Assembly: GCA_900618425.1 (NCBI GenBank)
Contig: UZAN01039909.1
Location: 22,627 to 86,626, forward strand
Direction: 5' to 3'
DNA length: 64,000 bases
Origin: Echinostoma caproni
Lineage: Eukaryota > Platyhelminthes > Trematoda > Plagiorchiida > Echinostomatidae
Below, piece by piece: positions 10,087 through 21,279 of the stretch. A program made the translations under genes and the position numbers. The notes beneath the pieces were generated by a model, which saw nothing but the letters and a program-made list of their open reading frames with translations, did no database searches and had not been told where the DNA came from. Every line of letters starts with the position of its first letter. Positions within the stretch are counted from its first letter, which is position 1.

Positions 10087-12440
10087 TCTTGCTGGCGTTG
10101 ACGTGGCTCTTAGTGAGAGAGCTGAAGCCACGCTTCCGGATTGGATCCCTGTCAAAAGTTGTTTGTGCACAGTGAAACTCAGAGGTTCGCGCAAGGTAAG
10201 CAGCCGTCCCCAAGATAGACGAAACTTGTTTGCCGTGTTGGCGCACGCTCCAACAAACTGCAACCAGGACCCAGTCAAAGATGAATCTATGCGACCTGTT
10301 GAATGATACGATCCGGGCTGATATCGTGATTTTAGCAGATGATATACTTGCTAAGGTAGGTCGGTTGACTTCGAGTGATATCCTTCTGGGAGGTCTTTTC
10401 GGACTAGATTCTTGTCGCTTGGAAAACGAGAAACAATTGTTGGCTTTATGTTTTGATAACCGCCTATTCCTCTTCAGATAATTCAACTGCCGGTGCGCTA
10501 CCTGTTGTCCACCCTCCTCGAATCAGCTACGGACGCAGGTTGACCACATCGCGATAAGCCGCAAACAGCGGGGTTGCATACAAAACTGTCGATCGTACTG
10601 GAGCACTCTCCTTTAATCCGATCATGCATTAGTTTGCGCCAATTTGTCAAGTTGCTTCTGTGGGCGTTTTAAATGCACCACACAGCGACAGATAAACTGC
10701 GATAAGTTCTCTCGACCAGCATGTCTAACCGTCTTTCAGAAAGCACTAGCTGAAAAGCTAGAACCAACTCCAACTGATAGAATCAGTTAGAACTGATCGT
10801 TTATCAAGTATGCTCGGGATTCGGCTGGCTTAGTTAGTTGTGGTCTTACACGTCTTGTCGTAACACCCTGGATTTCTGCGGAATAGCTACGCCTTTTTGA
10901 CGCACGCTGATCAATACCGGCCGGCAGCGAGCATAATCAAATACGGCTCGTACCGAGACATAAATTTAACGCCAGCCCACGCAGAGGCCACGAGATCCGG
11001 TAGACTCAACACACACCACAGATGGAACATGTTGCCACCATGGGGAATTCCTGCAAGCTGTTCCATCTCACCCGGGTCACCGGTAGGAAAGACTTGGGTG
11101 TGAGCGAAACGATCTGCGAACCTGACGGTTTGCCCATTCACAATCAACGGCGTAGCACTTTGAGGCACAGTTTAGCTGGTCACCAGTGTCAGCATCTCAC
11201 ACAGCTATTTTTTCACTTCCCATGGTCTGTCTCAACAGACCTACCTTCTGAGGCGGAAATCCGTAAGAAGATCCAAGCCCTGGTGCGTCAAAAAGCGCCA
11301 TGATCCGATGGCCTTCCCCCAGATCTAGATTATGACAAAAGCATAAAGCTTGTTAGGGAATTAGTGACTGAATTCTCTAAAATATGATATACTGAGAAGG
11401 CTCCCTCCTCGTGGAGGAATCGATTGTTGTGTTTTTCTTCAAAAATGGCCCACACGGTGACAGCATCAATAACAGGGGTATAAACCTTATCCCAATAGCG
11501 TCAAAACTGTTGGCATCCGTAATTCTTCTCCTGAGGAGCAGACTCTCAAAGAGAGGAATGGGTTTCACGCTAGTTGTGAACGTATGGATCAAATCTTCAC
11601 TCTCCGACAGCGGCAAGGGCACCGTCATGCCCATCAAAGACCAACGATCACTGTGATTTTAGATATTTGCGCGCCCTCGATTCTGTTGGTAGGAATACAC
11701 TATGGAACTGTTTGTTGAGGTATAGAGTACCTGAGAAGTATGTGTCGCTCCTCAAAGAGTTGTATGACCATACCTCAGATTGGGTTATGGCCTATGGCTA
11801 GCTTGAGCCACCCTTTGCAGTCCCCAGTGGATTTCGACGAGGCTATCCTATATCCCCATTCCTTTTCAACTTTGTCATAGAGGATGTTCCACGGAAGGCC
11901 TCGTGCGGTCTAGTAAACGATGGAGTCGAACTTGTCCCACGGAACAAAGTTCTTGACGTAGAATATGCGGATGATATCGTCCTGTTGGTTGATAATACAC
12001 AGGCGGTCCAACAGGCTTTAAACCGCTTGGTGATGCTAATCGACATTCTCTATTCGACCACCGATGTCTCCAAATCATTGCTCATATCTGGTGGGAACAT
12101 CGGGTGAGCAATGACGAGGTTTGTCGTCGTGTTTTGGGGGCGGGTAGTTGTTCTATAAAATAAGTAATTGGTCTGCATCGCCTCCGATAGCTTTGCCACG
12201 CGTTCCTTATGCCTGTCCATCGTCTACCTCTCCGTGCACCCTTTGCACTTGCTGGGCACAGCTGGAAGTAACGTCGTGGCGGTCAGACTGTGACCTGTTG
12301 TAGAGCTATGACAAAGCTAGTTTCAGCTTTGGCTTCCGTTTAAACAACTTCGCCTTCCAGTGTGGTGCCCAAGGGTTGCGGTTTTCCGACGGTTAGAGAC
12401 GCTGATAAGAAGAAGTAGGTAGCGCGAGTACTGCTCAGTA
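9985..12440 (+). mobile_element. RTE-like non-LTR retrotransposon, decayed and internally deleted
   Basis: Translated pieces follow the order of an RTE-type polyprotein. An AP-endonuclease domain comes first (VALSERAEATLPDWIPVKS at about 10.1 kb, LFAVLAHAPTNCNQDPVKDE at about 10.22 kb, then QVDHIAIS and SDHALVCA-like motifs at about 10.5-10.63 kb). The linker with EIRKKIQALVRQKAP at about 11.26 kb follows. Reverse transcriptase is next, with PISPFLFNFVIED and the catalytic YADD at 11964-11975. Last is a C-terminal stretch (AHIWWEHRVSNDEV at about 12.09 kb; MPVHRLP and RRGGQ at about 12.21-12.27 kb). Frameshifts and stops are frequent, so it is dead. It lies in sense orientation inside an intron. 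Confidence 0.85.
10060..12120 (+). pseudogene. RTE-like endonuclease/reverse transcriptase pseudogene
   Basis: This is the coding body of the element above. The endonuclease would nick the target site and the reverse transcriptase would copy element RNA at the nick. The catalytic YADD box at 11964-11975 is intact in its local frame, but the upstream motif that normally reads RRGCP reads RRGYP here. The frame changes several times. About 80 bases after YADD the sequence jumps, in another frame, straight to the FDHRCLQIIAHIWW motif (from 12053), which in relatives lies well over a hundred residues further on. That implies an internal deletion near 12.04-12.05 kb. No functional product is expected. 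Confidence 0.8.
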
Positions 12441-12671
12441 TGCCTGATGTAATCCCGAATGACTAATACACACAAATATCAAAAGTGTATGATGAATCTC
12501 ACAAAAAATGTTATTATTCACAGCCGAAGTTTCGACATCATTTACTGCATCGTTTACAACCACTAATAATGCTGGTAAAAATTAGTTTCTCACTTAGTCC
12601 AAATGGTAATTGTTAACTGGTTTAGGAAGGATTCATATATGCACTGCCTCTTCCCTTTTCATTTCCCACAG

Positions 12672-12818
12672 AAAATGCTGCATTACAATTCGTCGGCGGT
12701 TATCCACAAACATCTGAAGATGGGTTCGATATATTATATTCCATATACAAAGCGTACCATGACAATACAAGTGTGATAGAAGCGCTCATGCGAATTGTTG
12801 AAGCGGTAATTCGATACG
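12672..12818 (+). CDS. Exon of the ARM/HEAT-like protein gene
   Basis: The acceptor is CTTTTCATTTCCCACAG and the donor is GTGAGT. Two bases (AA) complete a Glu codon with the G ending at 7687, then 48 codons and a trailing G follow. The peptide runs NAALQFVGGYPQTSEDGF, then ILYSIYKAYHDNTSVIEALM and RIVEAVIRY, clearly helical and ARM-like. The preceding intron holds the RTE element. Confidence 0.8.
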
Positions 12819-15560
12819 GTGAGTGCTGAAATCCACATATCGATTTCTGTTTGTCTTGTTCGTTCATGTGGTATAATTATTTTTGACCAAATCTGTGGCA
12901 GATTCGGCAATGCAAATATGGAAATTTGTTCTGATAACATGCAGTGATTCAATCTTCTTTTGTGGTTCGAATGAGGATATGCTTCATTTCAATTGAATGA
13001 CCTTTTCTATTGTGTCCATTGTTCCTAATCATCACAATACGGACGAATTTAGGAAAACTATGGGCTCTCATAGGGTTTAATACATGTATAAGTAATTCGG
13101 ATAATCCATGCTTCTCTAACCACTTAGTGAAACCCCTTATTCAATACGGATTGAAACAGTTTATTGTTGACCGGGAGAAATTGATCCGCCGATGCAACCG
13201 TGTCTGTAGTTGACTCCACGTAAACGCAAACGTTATTAACATGAGGCTTAGTTGGTCCCTTTGATTTTGTCATGGGCAAGTCAGATTTCACTTTGAAGCA
13301 CCATAGCTGTTTAAAAATTAGATATTTTTAGGGAAACATCACACCCCAAGACTTGATTGCCTGGATTAAATAAATACCCATTTGTATAATTCTATCACTT
13401 AGTCTTATTGAACTAAATTCGATCACCTATTCCCGATTTGTATTTTAAGAAAAAGTAGCATATAAAAACAGTTATGACGAATTAGGGCTCATCTATGTAT
13501 CGCGATGTGATAACTTTCATCCAGAGCTGTAACTGACCAACACTGCGCTATCCCATTACACAATCTGCGAACATTATGTAAATCCCTTTGTACACCTTAA
13601 TTCTCGAAAACATTTGATCCTTAAATTGATACGATGTGTCTCTCGAGCGGGTTGAATATGTTTCTCAAACGAGGACATCCGATACGTTTTTCGTGGCAAG
13701 ATGAAGGATAATCCTTGAGTGTTTTGACACTCAAGAAGGCGAAGGGCATCAAAATAGCGACATGCAGGTGCTGAATTCGAACCACGACACCGCCATTCAT
13801 CTTCTCCATATCTGTATCAGATAGCCTTTGTATGACCGCCACCCCCTTCCTGAAAGTTAACTGTAAATTTACATGCTCAGTAAATAAAATGCTTCCTTTT
13901 TTGTTTATTGTTTACTTTGAAAAATGATCACGTTAAAAAATAATTTTTTTTCACTTACCCAAGCAGAGTGAACAATCAGTTGTAATAAAAAGAGTCTTCA
14001 CATATCACGTATTTGTGTTCCATTTCAATGACGAAGACATGAGTGAAATCATATTATGGGATCAAAGTGCCCGCCTGATCTTTCTATAATTGCCTAAGAT
14101 ATTATGGAGCCGCTATATGATTATCCCGTGCAACTTCTTTAAACTTCTTTAAACGACTATACGCTCTGTTATCCCAAACTGTTGTACGGTCTTCAATGTG
14201 CATAGTTCGGAAGCTTTGGATCATCAAAAACACAAGCGGGTTCCCATTGAAGCGGCTAAACAAAAGAGCTACTGCAGCGTCATCGCTTTTAATGTTTTGG
14301 CCACGTTCTCAAATAACCCTTTCAAAATATCAAATCCTATTAACACTGACTTCAGGTTGGCGCTGAATTTTAGGTGGCCAGATTAATTAGCGGTGGCCTA
14401 CGAACATGGAATAGAAATGAATCCATTTGAATCCATACTGATCTTGCTGCCTCTCGAAGAACGTAGACAGCAGTGACCCAATAACTTGCAGACCCAGATT
14501 TTTACTTGAACACGATAAACTAGCGTCATAGTAAATCACTTTTAGTTGTACAATTGTCTGTTAATAAACTGATATTCTGGTAATAAAAGCGAACAGTAGC
14601 CCTGAAATGCTATGGAAGTCTTTGTGCCAAAAATGTACCCACCACTGACGAATACATCACCTACAAATGCATTGACGTAGTGTGCGAATTAGCGATTTTC
14701 AAAGGAGTGAAACCCATACACAAGACCATCCACAGTGCCCAGTGCACTTGATCAATCAAATGGATTATTCTACAGTCGCGACTCTCAGATTTCACCTTCA
14801 CGCTCTATCGGTTAATTAGGTTTCGCATGTTAGTCGTTGATTGGGTATCGTGCACAAACCACGCTCACGTGTGTCGCTCAAATCCTGTTGAAATTTTCAT
14901 CCGTTTTCCCAGATAAATTCAATGATGTCTTGGATAATCTAAAACTAAATGAATCTCGACTGTCGTCTCGTCTAGTATGTTTACATAGAAGTAACAGCCA
15001 GCACACGATTTCGATCACGAGGTCAGCTAAACGTTAGCCACCAGTCACACTATAAAAGTTCTCCATCGCTTGTCCTGATAAGCTCCTGCCTCCGCTAGAC
15101 AATCTTTGATATACAAATTACGCAACTGGCAGTTCCATAAAGGTCAGATGCACGATAATCGGATTTGATCAGATCAGCTGCGCATCACTATAGAGCCCAG
15201 TTAATATGGCAATTATCCAGTCCAATATTATCAGGTACTGACCACGATGGTATCAGTCACGATCAAGGCTTTTTGGTTTAATGCATTGGAGGAGATAAAA
15301 AATACCCAACCCCATTTTTTATTGAAGAAAGAAGCAATCCTATTGTTTTATTGACACTTTTATATGCAGTTAGACCCACATTTTATTCATAAGGTAGCAC
15401 GTGGTTTTTGCAGACGTGGAAAAAAGAAGACAACACATGAAAAATGAACAAGTATAATTCATTCTATAATGCTCAACCGTAGCTCAGCAAAATTTTTCTT
15501 TGTCAGCGAAGATAACAACAACGGAATTCTGCAATGTAAATTATATGATGAAACGATAGA
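12819..15560 (+). other. Intron part, mostly unassigned
   Basis: No gene is recognised. A perfect 9-bp hairpin (CTTGAGTGT/ACACTCAAG, loop TTTG) sits at 13714-13735. About 40 bases further along the plus strand (on the minus strand, just before the hairpin), the sequence TGGTTCGAATTCAGCACC resembles a Pol III B box and may mark an old SINE. The rest is AT-rich. Confidence 0.35.
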
Positions 15561-15662
15561 TTACAAGATACGCATATCTGACGAGTAACAATAACCGCAA
15601 GATCGGTCGTTTGCTTCTAGGGAATTGTTTTTAAGTTATTCATATGCTACTTATTGCAATAT
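15561..15662 (+). repeat. Direct repeat copy A (hammerhead-like core decayed)
   Basis: About 100 bases align with copy B at 16550-16652, roughly 70 percent identical by eye. Shared blocks include CGGTCGT, AGGGAATT and TACTTATTG. Where copy B has CTGATGA and GAAAC, this copy has CTGACGA and AAGAT, so the ribozyme-like core is lost. Confidence 0.6.
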
Positions 15663-16549
15663 AGATGATTAGCAAGAATGAACCGAAAAGTGGACTTCTT
15701 TGAACGATAGGGATGTGACTAAGAAAACGAGATTTGTTACCTACGTTCATGTAAGCATGGATTACACAAGAATCGTTTACTGGTAAGGGAGCTCTTGGTG
15801 AGGCCCAAGACAAGGCTGATGGTGACTAAGCCGCGAGGCAGAGCATCGACGTGTTTTTCAAATATATCGTATAAGATGAACGGATAAAAATAAAGAAAAA
15901 AATAGGGGAAAACATGTGATATTCAAAGAAATAACCTAAAGGTTGCTGTGGGTTGAGTTATCGTAAATTATAAATACGGAAGGACAACGGTACTCCGAAT
16001 TGTGGGGTCAACTTCACATTTCTTTCTAAGGAGATACCAAACAAGAGAGATGACAAAATGGAAAGTTCAGTTGGGTTAGGCTAAGCGCAAGAGAAACTAT
16101 GCACTCGAAAAAAATTACATTAGTAAAGATCGAGGGTTGGTTAAATAGAAAGGTCTTGAATATAAGTCAAGTTGTGGGGTCGATTAGAAAGCGGTTGTCA
16201 TTGAATCGCATTATCTGCATCGTTCGCTAGTTTAGTACGTGAGTGAACAGAGGAAAATAATAAAGTAGATAACGATCAAATGCGAGTAAAGAACAGCTAC
16301 ATGTGGTACACTACAGTTATTTGCTAATGGGAAACATACTCCTAAACAGATATATTAAAATAATGTATAGATAACCGAACAAAATATTGTTGTTCTTGTC
16401 ATCCAGTGTAATGGTTTGATCCCCATTCCATTCTGTTTTTTTCCATTCCAACCCTTCCGTTCTCTGTCATGATTGTTGTTGCGTTGGCACTGTGCTTGTT
16501 TTCAGCATGTGATATATAGGTATATATACATACATAAGGCTACAAACAA

Positions 16550-16652
16550 TTACTGGATACACATGCCTGATGAACGACAAGAACCGTGAAACCGGTCGTG
16601 CTTTTCCAGGGAATTTTTGTCGATTCAGTCACATGATACTTATTGTAAAATA
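16550..16652 (+). repeat. Direct repeat copy B
   Basis: Partner of copy A about 1 kb upstream, in the same orientation. It contains the hammerhead-like core described at 16564-16603. Both copies lie in the 8.4-kb intron between 12818 and 21200, a short way upstream of the Tc1 remnant. Confidence 0.6.
16564..16603 (+). ncRNA. Candidate minimal type-I hammerhead ribozyme
   Basis: The invariant boxes occur in order: CTGATGA at 16567-16573, GAA at 16588-16590, and a GTC cleavage triplet ending at 16597. Stem II would be ACG (16574-16576) with CGT (16585-16587) and an 8-base loop. Stem III would be the two-pair ACCGGT (16591-16596). Very short stem III helices are known from hammerheads in Penelope-like elements. 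Stem I is poor here (one C-G and two wobble pairs), so the copy may be inactive. Confidence 0.4.
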
Positions 16653-17369
16653 TCAAGTAAAGGTGCCTGTGCCACGTTTGTTGCAGTCAATAGCATCTAA
16701 CCCACCTACAAACATCGAATCAGAGTATTGATTCATAAATGGATTGGTTCTGAAGGTGCTATCCAAACAAATTTACCCGATGTTGCAAATGCGGTTATTA
16801 CGACGTATATACATACATATGTAAATATATATACAGTACTGGAAGATGGTGATGCACTAAAATATTTTCTTTGTGATTAAATGGAATTTCATTATATTTA
16901 TCACCCATATTAATGCTTTAGGCATGGACAATAATTTATATCTTGTCTACTTCGAAGTACTTAGTTTCTGGTCTGCGTGATTGTCAATTAAACGTGCCTG
17001 ACCTTGAGTGCCAAGAATAAACGATCTGAACATGAGAATCGCGAAATGTATCAAGTATGAAAACGCAATGCTTTATGATAGGAATGACTCAAGAATTATC
17101 CCAAATTATCTCCATAAACCGCTTCCATTTCGGTCATTTGTTATGAGACATTATTTTATCTAATATATAATCCATTATAGCAACTCTATTGGATAACCAA
17201 ATGAAATTCTATCACANAGAGAAATTACATTAAATAAAGTTTCACAATGATAATCTATATTTGATATCTAACTCACTGAATTTGAGAAATACCACCTCAA
17301 TCAAAGTCAACCTTGAAATCAAGGTCATGTTTGTGCACAGCTTTGAATGTTCGTATTGGTATCACCATA

Positions 17370-18420
17370 ATGAAGCAAGCAGCGCTCAAAACCAAACGTT
17401 CTCGTTATCTCAGTAAAGAGGACAAAATTAGAATTGCACGAGCACACAAGCTGGGATTTTCCATATCACATCTTACCCAATGCTTTAACGTTAACAAAAG
17501 CATAATTGACAGGATAATCCATGGGAAAACAACAACCCGAAAAACTTGTAGGGGCCGTAAACCGAGTACATCCAAACAGGGGACGACTTGGTTCGTATTA
17601 CTCTGAAAAAACATTGCAGAAAATTGTTGTCGTCTATCAAACGGGAAAATCTTTCCCGCCATTCATCCTCCCTTCTGCGAAGAAGAATGAAAAAATTTAA
17701 GATGCGTCAGGTTTCAGCTGACGTCAAGCCAGCATTGAATGCGCTGCAAAGGCAGGCTCGTACTGATTGTGCCCGCGAACTCAAATCTAGTCGTGCGTCA
17801 TTTTGGCGATCGGTTTATTTCGCCGACGAGTGCATGGTGTGCGATGAGCCTTGGAAGGCTCACACAAAAGTCATTTTTGGTGAGAATTTCCCAAAAGATT
17901 TTATTCCACTAGATGAAAGAGTTCCTCACCCGTCGAGATTACTTATTTGGGTAGGAATAAAACATGGTCAGCTTTGTCGGTGGACATCAATCAAAGTGGG
18001 AAATTTGCATGAGTAATTTCGAAAATGTTTCCAGAATTTCGTGAAAAAATCGTCTGGAAAAGTTATCGTTTTTCAGAATAACGCTCCGTGTCATGTTTCA
18101 CGAGAGGTTAGTAAATTTATCTAGTTAAGTAGTCTGGTTCACTTATTATTTGTCTTCAGACTTCAGAAAAGATGCGTAACTCTAAGGTCCAGTTCATGCA
18201 ACTTCCTCCTAATATCCCGGATCTCAACGTGATTGAAAATCTGTTATCTGTTTTGAAGAGATAGGTTAGTGTGCTACCTATGCATTGGACCTTGGAGGCA
18301 AAAGTGCGACACGTAATGGAGCACAACATAGAAAATGACTTCATAACAAAGTTGGTGGTTTTGACGCCGAAGAGACTCAAAAAGGTTCTAAAGAACAAAA
18401 ACAGACTAATCGACTACTAG
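17370..18420 (+). pseudogene. Tc1-type (IS630/Tc1/mariner) transposase pseudogene
   Basis: The N-terminus has a helix-turn-helix (SKEDKIRIARAHKLGFSISH ... NKSIIDRIIH) and a GRP-like GRKPSTSK linker typical of Tc1 transposase DNA binding. The DDE catalytic core follows: VYFADEC holds the first Asp, VFQNNAPCHVS is the second-Asp motif with Asp changed to Asn, and PPNIPDLNVIEN supplies the final Glu. A frameshift lies near 17580 and stops occur at 18014-18016 and 18262-18264, so it is inactive. Removing the GT..AG segment 18107-18159 leaves exactly 34 residues between the second and third catalytic positions, the D34E spacing of the Tc1 family. Terminal inverted repeats were not found; a 600-base gap begins about 100 bases after the stop. 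Confidence 0.85.
18107..18159 (+). other. Apparent 53-bp spliceosomal intron inside the Tc1 transposase
   Basis: The sequence begins GTTAGT after a GAG codon and ends TTATTATTTGTCTTCAG, with a good pyrimidine tract and in-frame stops inside. Its removal restores the reading frame (53 is not a multiple of three) and the D34E spacing. Introns this short are common in flatworms. Confidence 0.65.
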
Positions 18421-18523
18421 TGCACACAAACTTTACATCTTGCTTATTATCAATATTAATTTGTTTTTAATAAAAACTGTTCCATTCTCTTTAGTTAGCT
18501 CTTAACTCATCATGGTCTAGGTC

Positions 18524-19123
18524 NNNNNNNNNNNNNNNNNNNNNNNNNNNNNNNNNNNNNNNNNNNNNNNNNNNNNNNNNNNNNNNNNNNNNNNNNNNNN
18601 NNNNNNNNNNNNNNNNNNNNNNNNNNNNNNNNNNNNNNNNNNNNNNNNNNNNNNNNNNNNNNNNNNNNNNNNNNNNNNNNNNNNNNNNNNNNNNNNNNNN
18701 NNNNNNNNNNNNNNNNNNNNNNNNNNNNNNNNNNNNNNNNNNNNNNNNNNNNNNNNNNNNNNNNNNNNNNNNNNNNNNNNNNNNNNNNNNNNNNNNNNNN
18801 NNNNNNNNNNNNNNNNNNNNNNNNNNNNNNNNNNNNNNNNNNNNNNNNNNNNNNNNNNNNNNNNNNNNNNNNNNNNNNNNNNNNNNNNNNNNNNNNNNNN
18901 NNNNNNNNNNNNNNNNNNNNNNNNNNNNNNNNNNNNNNNNNNNNNNNNNNNNNNNNNNNNNNNNNNNNNNNNNNNNNNNNNNNNNNNNNNNNNNNNNNNN
19001 NNNNNNNNNNNNNNNNNNNNNNNNNNNNNNNNNNNNNNNNNNNNNNNNNNNNNNNNNNNNNNNNNNNNNNNNNNNNNNNNNNNNNNNNNNNNNNNNNNNN
19101 NNNNNNNNNNNNNNNNNNNNNNN
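18524..19123. other. Assembly gap (600 N)
   Basis: A run of N. Long open frames crossing it are artefacts of translating N. Confidence 1.
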
Positions 19124-21199
19124 CAACCAATGAAGGTCTGTAGTTGATTTCCAAGTTCCATGGTTTAGATTTTGAAATGCAGTAAAATGATTTCTGATCA
19201 TCAGCCGGGGTAGGACGGTTATGACTCGCACGCACACATTCAACAATGATTTATGAGCAAATGCTGAGGTCTCTCTGTACTCCGCATCTCATACAGCAAC
19301 ATCTGGATTCGAAAGTCTACGTTGTTATTGATTTTCTAATAGGCTGATCCGTCAGTGAAATTCACAGCAGTTAACGCGTCGAGAAAATGTAGGGTCATTT
19401 TTTTGCACCATAAAACCAAGGACAGCGTCGTTGGAATTCAGTGTTCACAGGAGCAATCCGTATTTCGCATTGATGTAGCTGTAAAATTGTAATATTATTC
19501 TTACTGAGAATCCATAGTTTGTTCTCATTTTTTCAACACAGTATCGGTTCAATCTCTCCAGTCAACTGGTTCACAAAAGCAAAATATTGGATATTTAATT
19601 AAAACCCAAACTGAAAACCGGTTAACAATGTTTTCGTTCTTGTCAGTCAAATTCTCTCTGTCTACTGCTTGTCTTTCCGCGCCGCAGGTAATACTGTCTT
19701 TACAAAATCCGCTGTCAGTACTGATTGAAACGTCTCCCGGTCCGTAAAAGCGGCTATATTCCGTGTTTGTCGACGTGTGGATATTGGACTAACCTTTGAT
19801 TATTTTAGAATTATCTGTTTGAGAGAGTTCCTTTTGAGATATAGTAAACTTGAAAGTTTCGTTTCTCGCGCATCACGGACTCTGTTCACAAGCATAATTA
19901 CAGTCGGGGTTTATAAACAGTCAGCTTTTCCCATTTTGTTCATTGTTGCAAGTATATTACAACAGGAATACGACATTGGGTCGTCTATTCTCGATTTATT
20001 TATGAGTAGCATCCTCGGGAAAGTTTATGTTGGCCATGCAAACTTAGCGCTTCATTGGCAACATTTACTGGTTACACAGGATTGATTCCAGGGGACAAGC
20101 AGGGGCTGCATATTCTTGAAAACCATTTTGCAACTTAGGGAAAATGATACGGGATTGAGAGATTGCTTTCATAATTCAAAACAACCGTTGACTGGCAAGT
20201 GCTTGCGCATGCTATCACATTGAGCGATTTCAGGGTGGTCATTATTGACAGTTTTATTGGACTTGGAAGTTGGATTGCCTCTGGCGCTGATATGACTGAG
20301 GCAATCCCTATGAGATTAGAGAAGACCTCCTTGGTCTTCAGCGATCTAAGATATTTCGTGGTGCAGATACGATATCTCGCTTCATTCTCATTAAAAGGAT
20401 GCTTTCTACTATTGTGCACACAGTCACACCGTAGCCATTTCCAGTCTGATTGGGTTATGTTGAGCATACTTGTAATGTTTAGTGAGAATACCACATAAAA
20501 CTACTGACGTCAGTACGTTTTTCGATTTCGTACATATTGGGCACAACCGTGATATGAGGAAAACGAATAAAGAGGTCGACAAATCTTATTTCACATATCA
20601 GGATCGTACTAACTTACAGATCGAGGCCATAGATGATGCCAAAGACATTCATAGTCACATAGTTTGAAAGGCATAACTCAAAACCGGAGAGCATGATAGA
20701 TCTGATAAAATGTTAGTTCTTTCTCCACATTAGAAAATACTTACTTTAAAAATGAAATGAGTTTAACCCGTATAATTTGAAAATATAACGAAACATTGCT
20801 TCTGGTAATCATACACAATTATCAATGCATATTCTTTCCCTAAATTTAAGATCCCATTCATTTAATTTCTGTTCCTTAAAAAAGATCCCTAAGGCTTCTA
20901 TTTGGCATGAAGGTTGGATTTGAATCTGCAACATGCATGCAAATGAAAATATGATAAATATATCTCCTCAACCAGTACACTATACACGTCACCACAACTG
21001 GTCTATGTACAAAAAACGCGTTGTAGTGGAGCTTGTGAATCAAAAATTGCATCGATGTGCCACGGAACGCATGCTTTTTGCATAACACACACCTTGATTT
21101 CATGTGATGCAAAAGAACACAAATTGTTACCCCTCGACATGGTACTAGTCATGTTTCACCTTCCATCTGCGAATGCTTTCCAAATTGTTTTGTCTACAG
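19124..21199 (+). other. Intron part, no recognised gene
   Basis: Contains a 102-codon frame (19777-20085) and overlapping opposed frames of 99 and 119 codons at 20135-20498, none with a recognisable family. Two perfect hairpins stand close together: GGATTGCCTC/GAGGCAATCC at 20272-20307 and GAAGACC/GGTCTTC at 20321-20339. Confidence 0.4.
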
Positions 21200-21279
21200 A
21201 ACCCGTGCTGCGTTGCATAGCGCACGACTCGTTGCATGCTATGCTGAGCAATGTGGAACAGAATCGTGAAGAGCACCGG
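21200..21279 (+). CDS. Exon of the ARM/HEAT-like protein gene
   Basis: The acceptor is CAAATTGTTTTGTCTACAG and the donor is GTAAAT. Two bases (AA) complete the codon left by the G at 12818, then 26 codons follow and the exon ends in phase 0, which fits the phase-0 start at 28237. The peptide PVLRCIAHDSLHAMLSNVEQ ending NREEHR continues the helical pattern. The exon is short, so the assignment depends on phase agreement with both neighbours. Confidence 0.65.

Noticed and set aside
17230..18500. Terminal inverted repeats for the Tc1 remnant
   Set aside because: I compared the flanks and found only a short TTTGTG-TGCAC-like resemblance, not enough to call the element ends.
18491..19246. Long minus-strand open frames of 214-251 codons
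   Set aside because: They consist almost wholly of translated N from the assembly gap at 18524-19123.
20135..20498. Opposed frames of 119 (minus) and 99 (plus) codons
   Set aside because: Neither has splice borders, a motif or coding-like composition; kept only as a description of the region.
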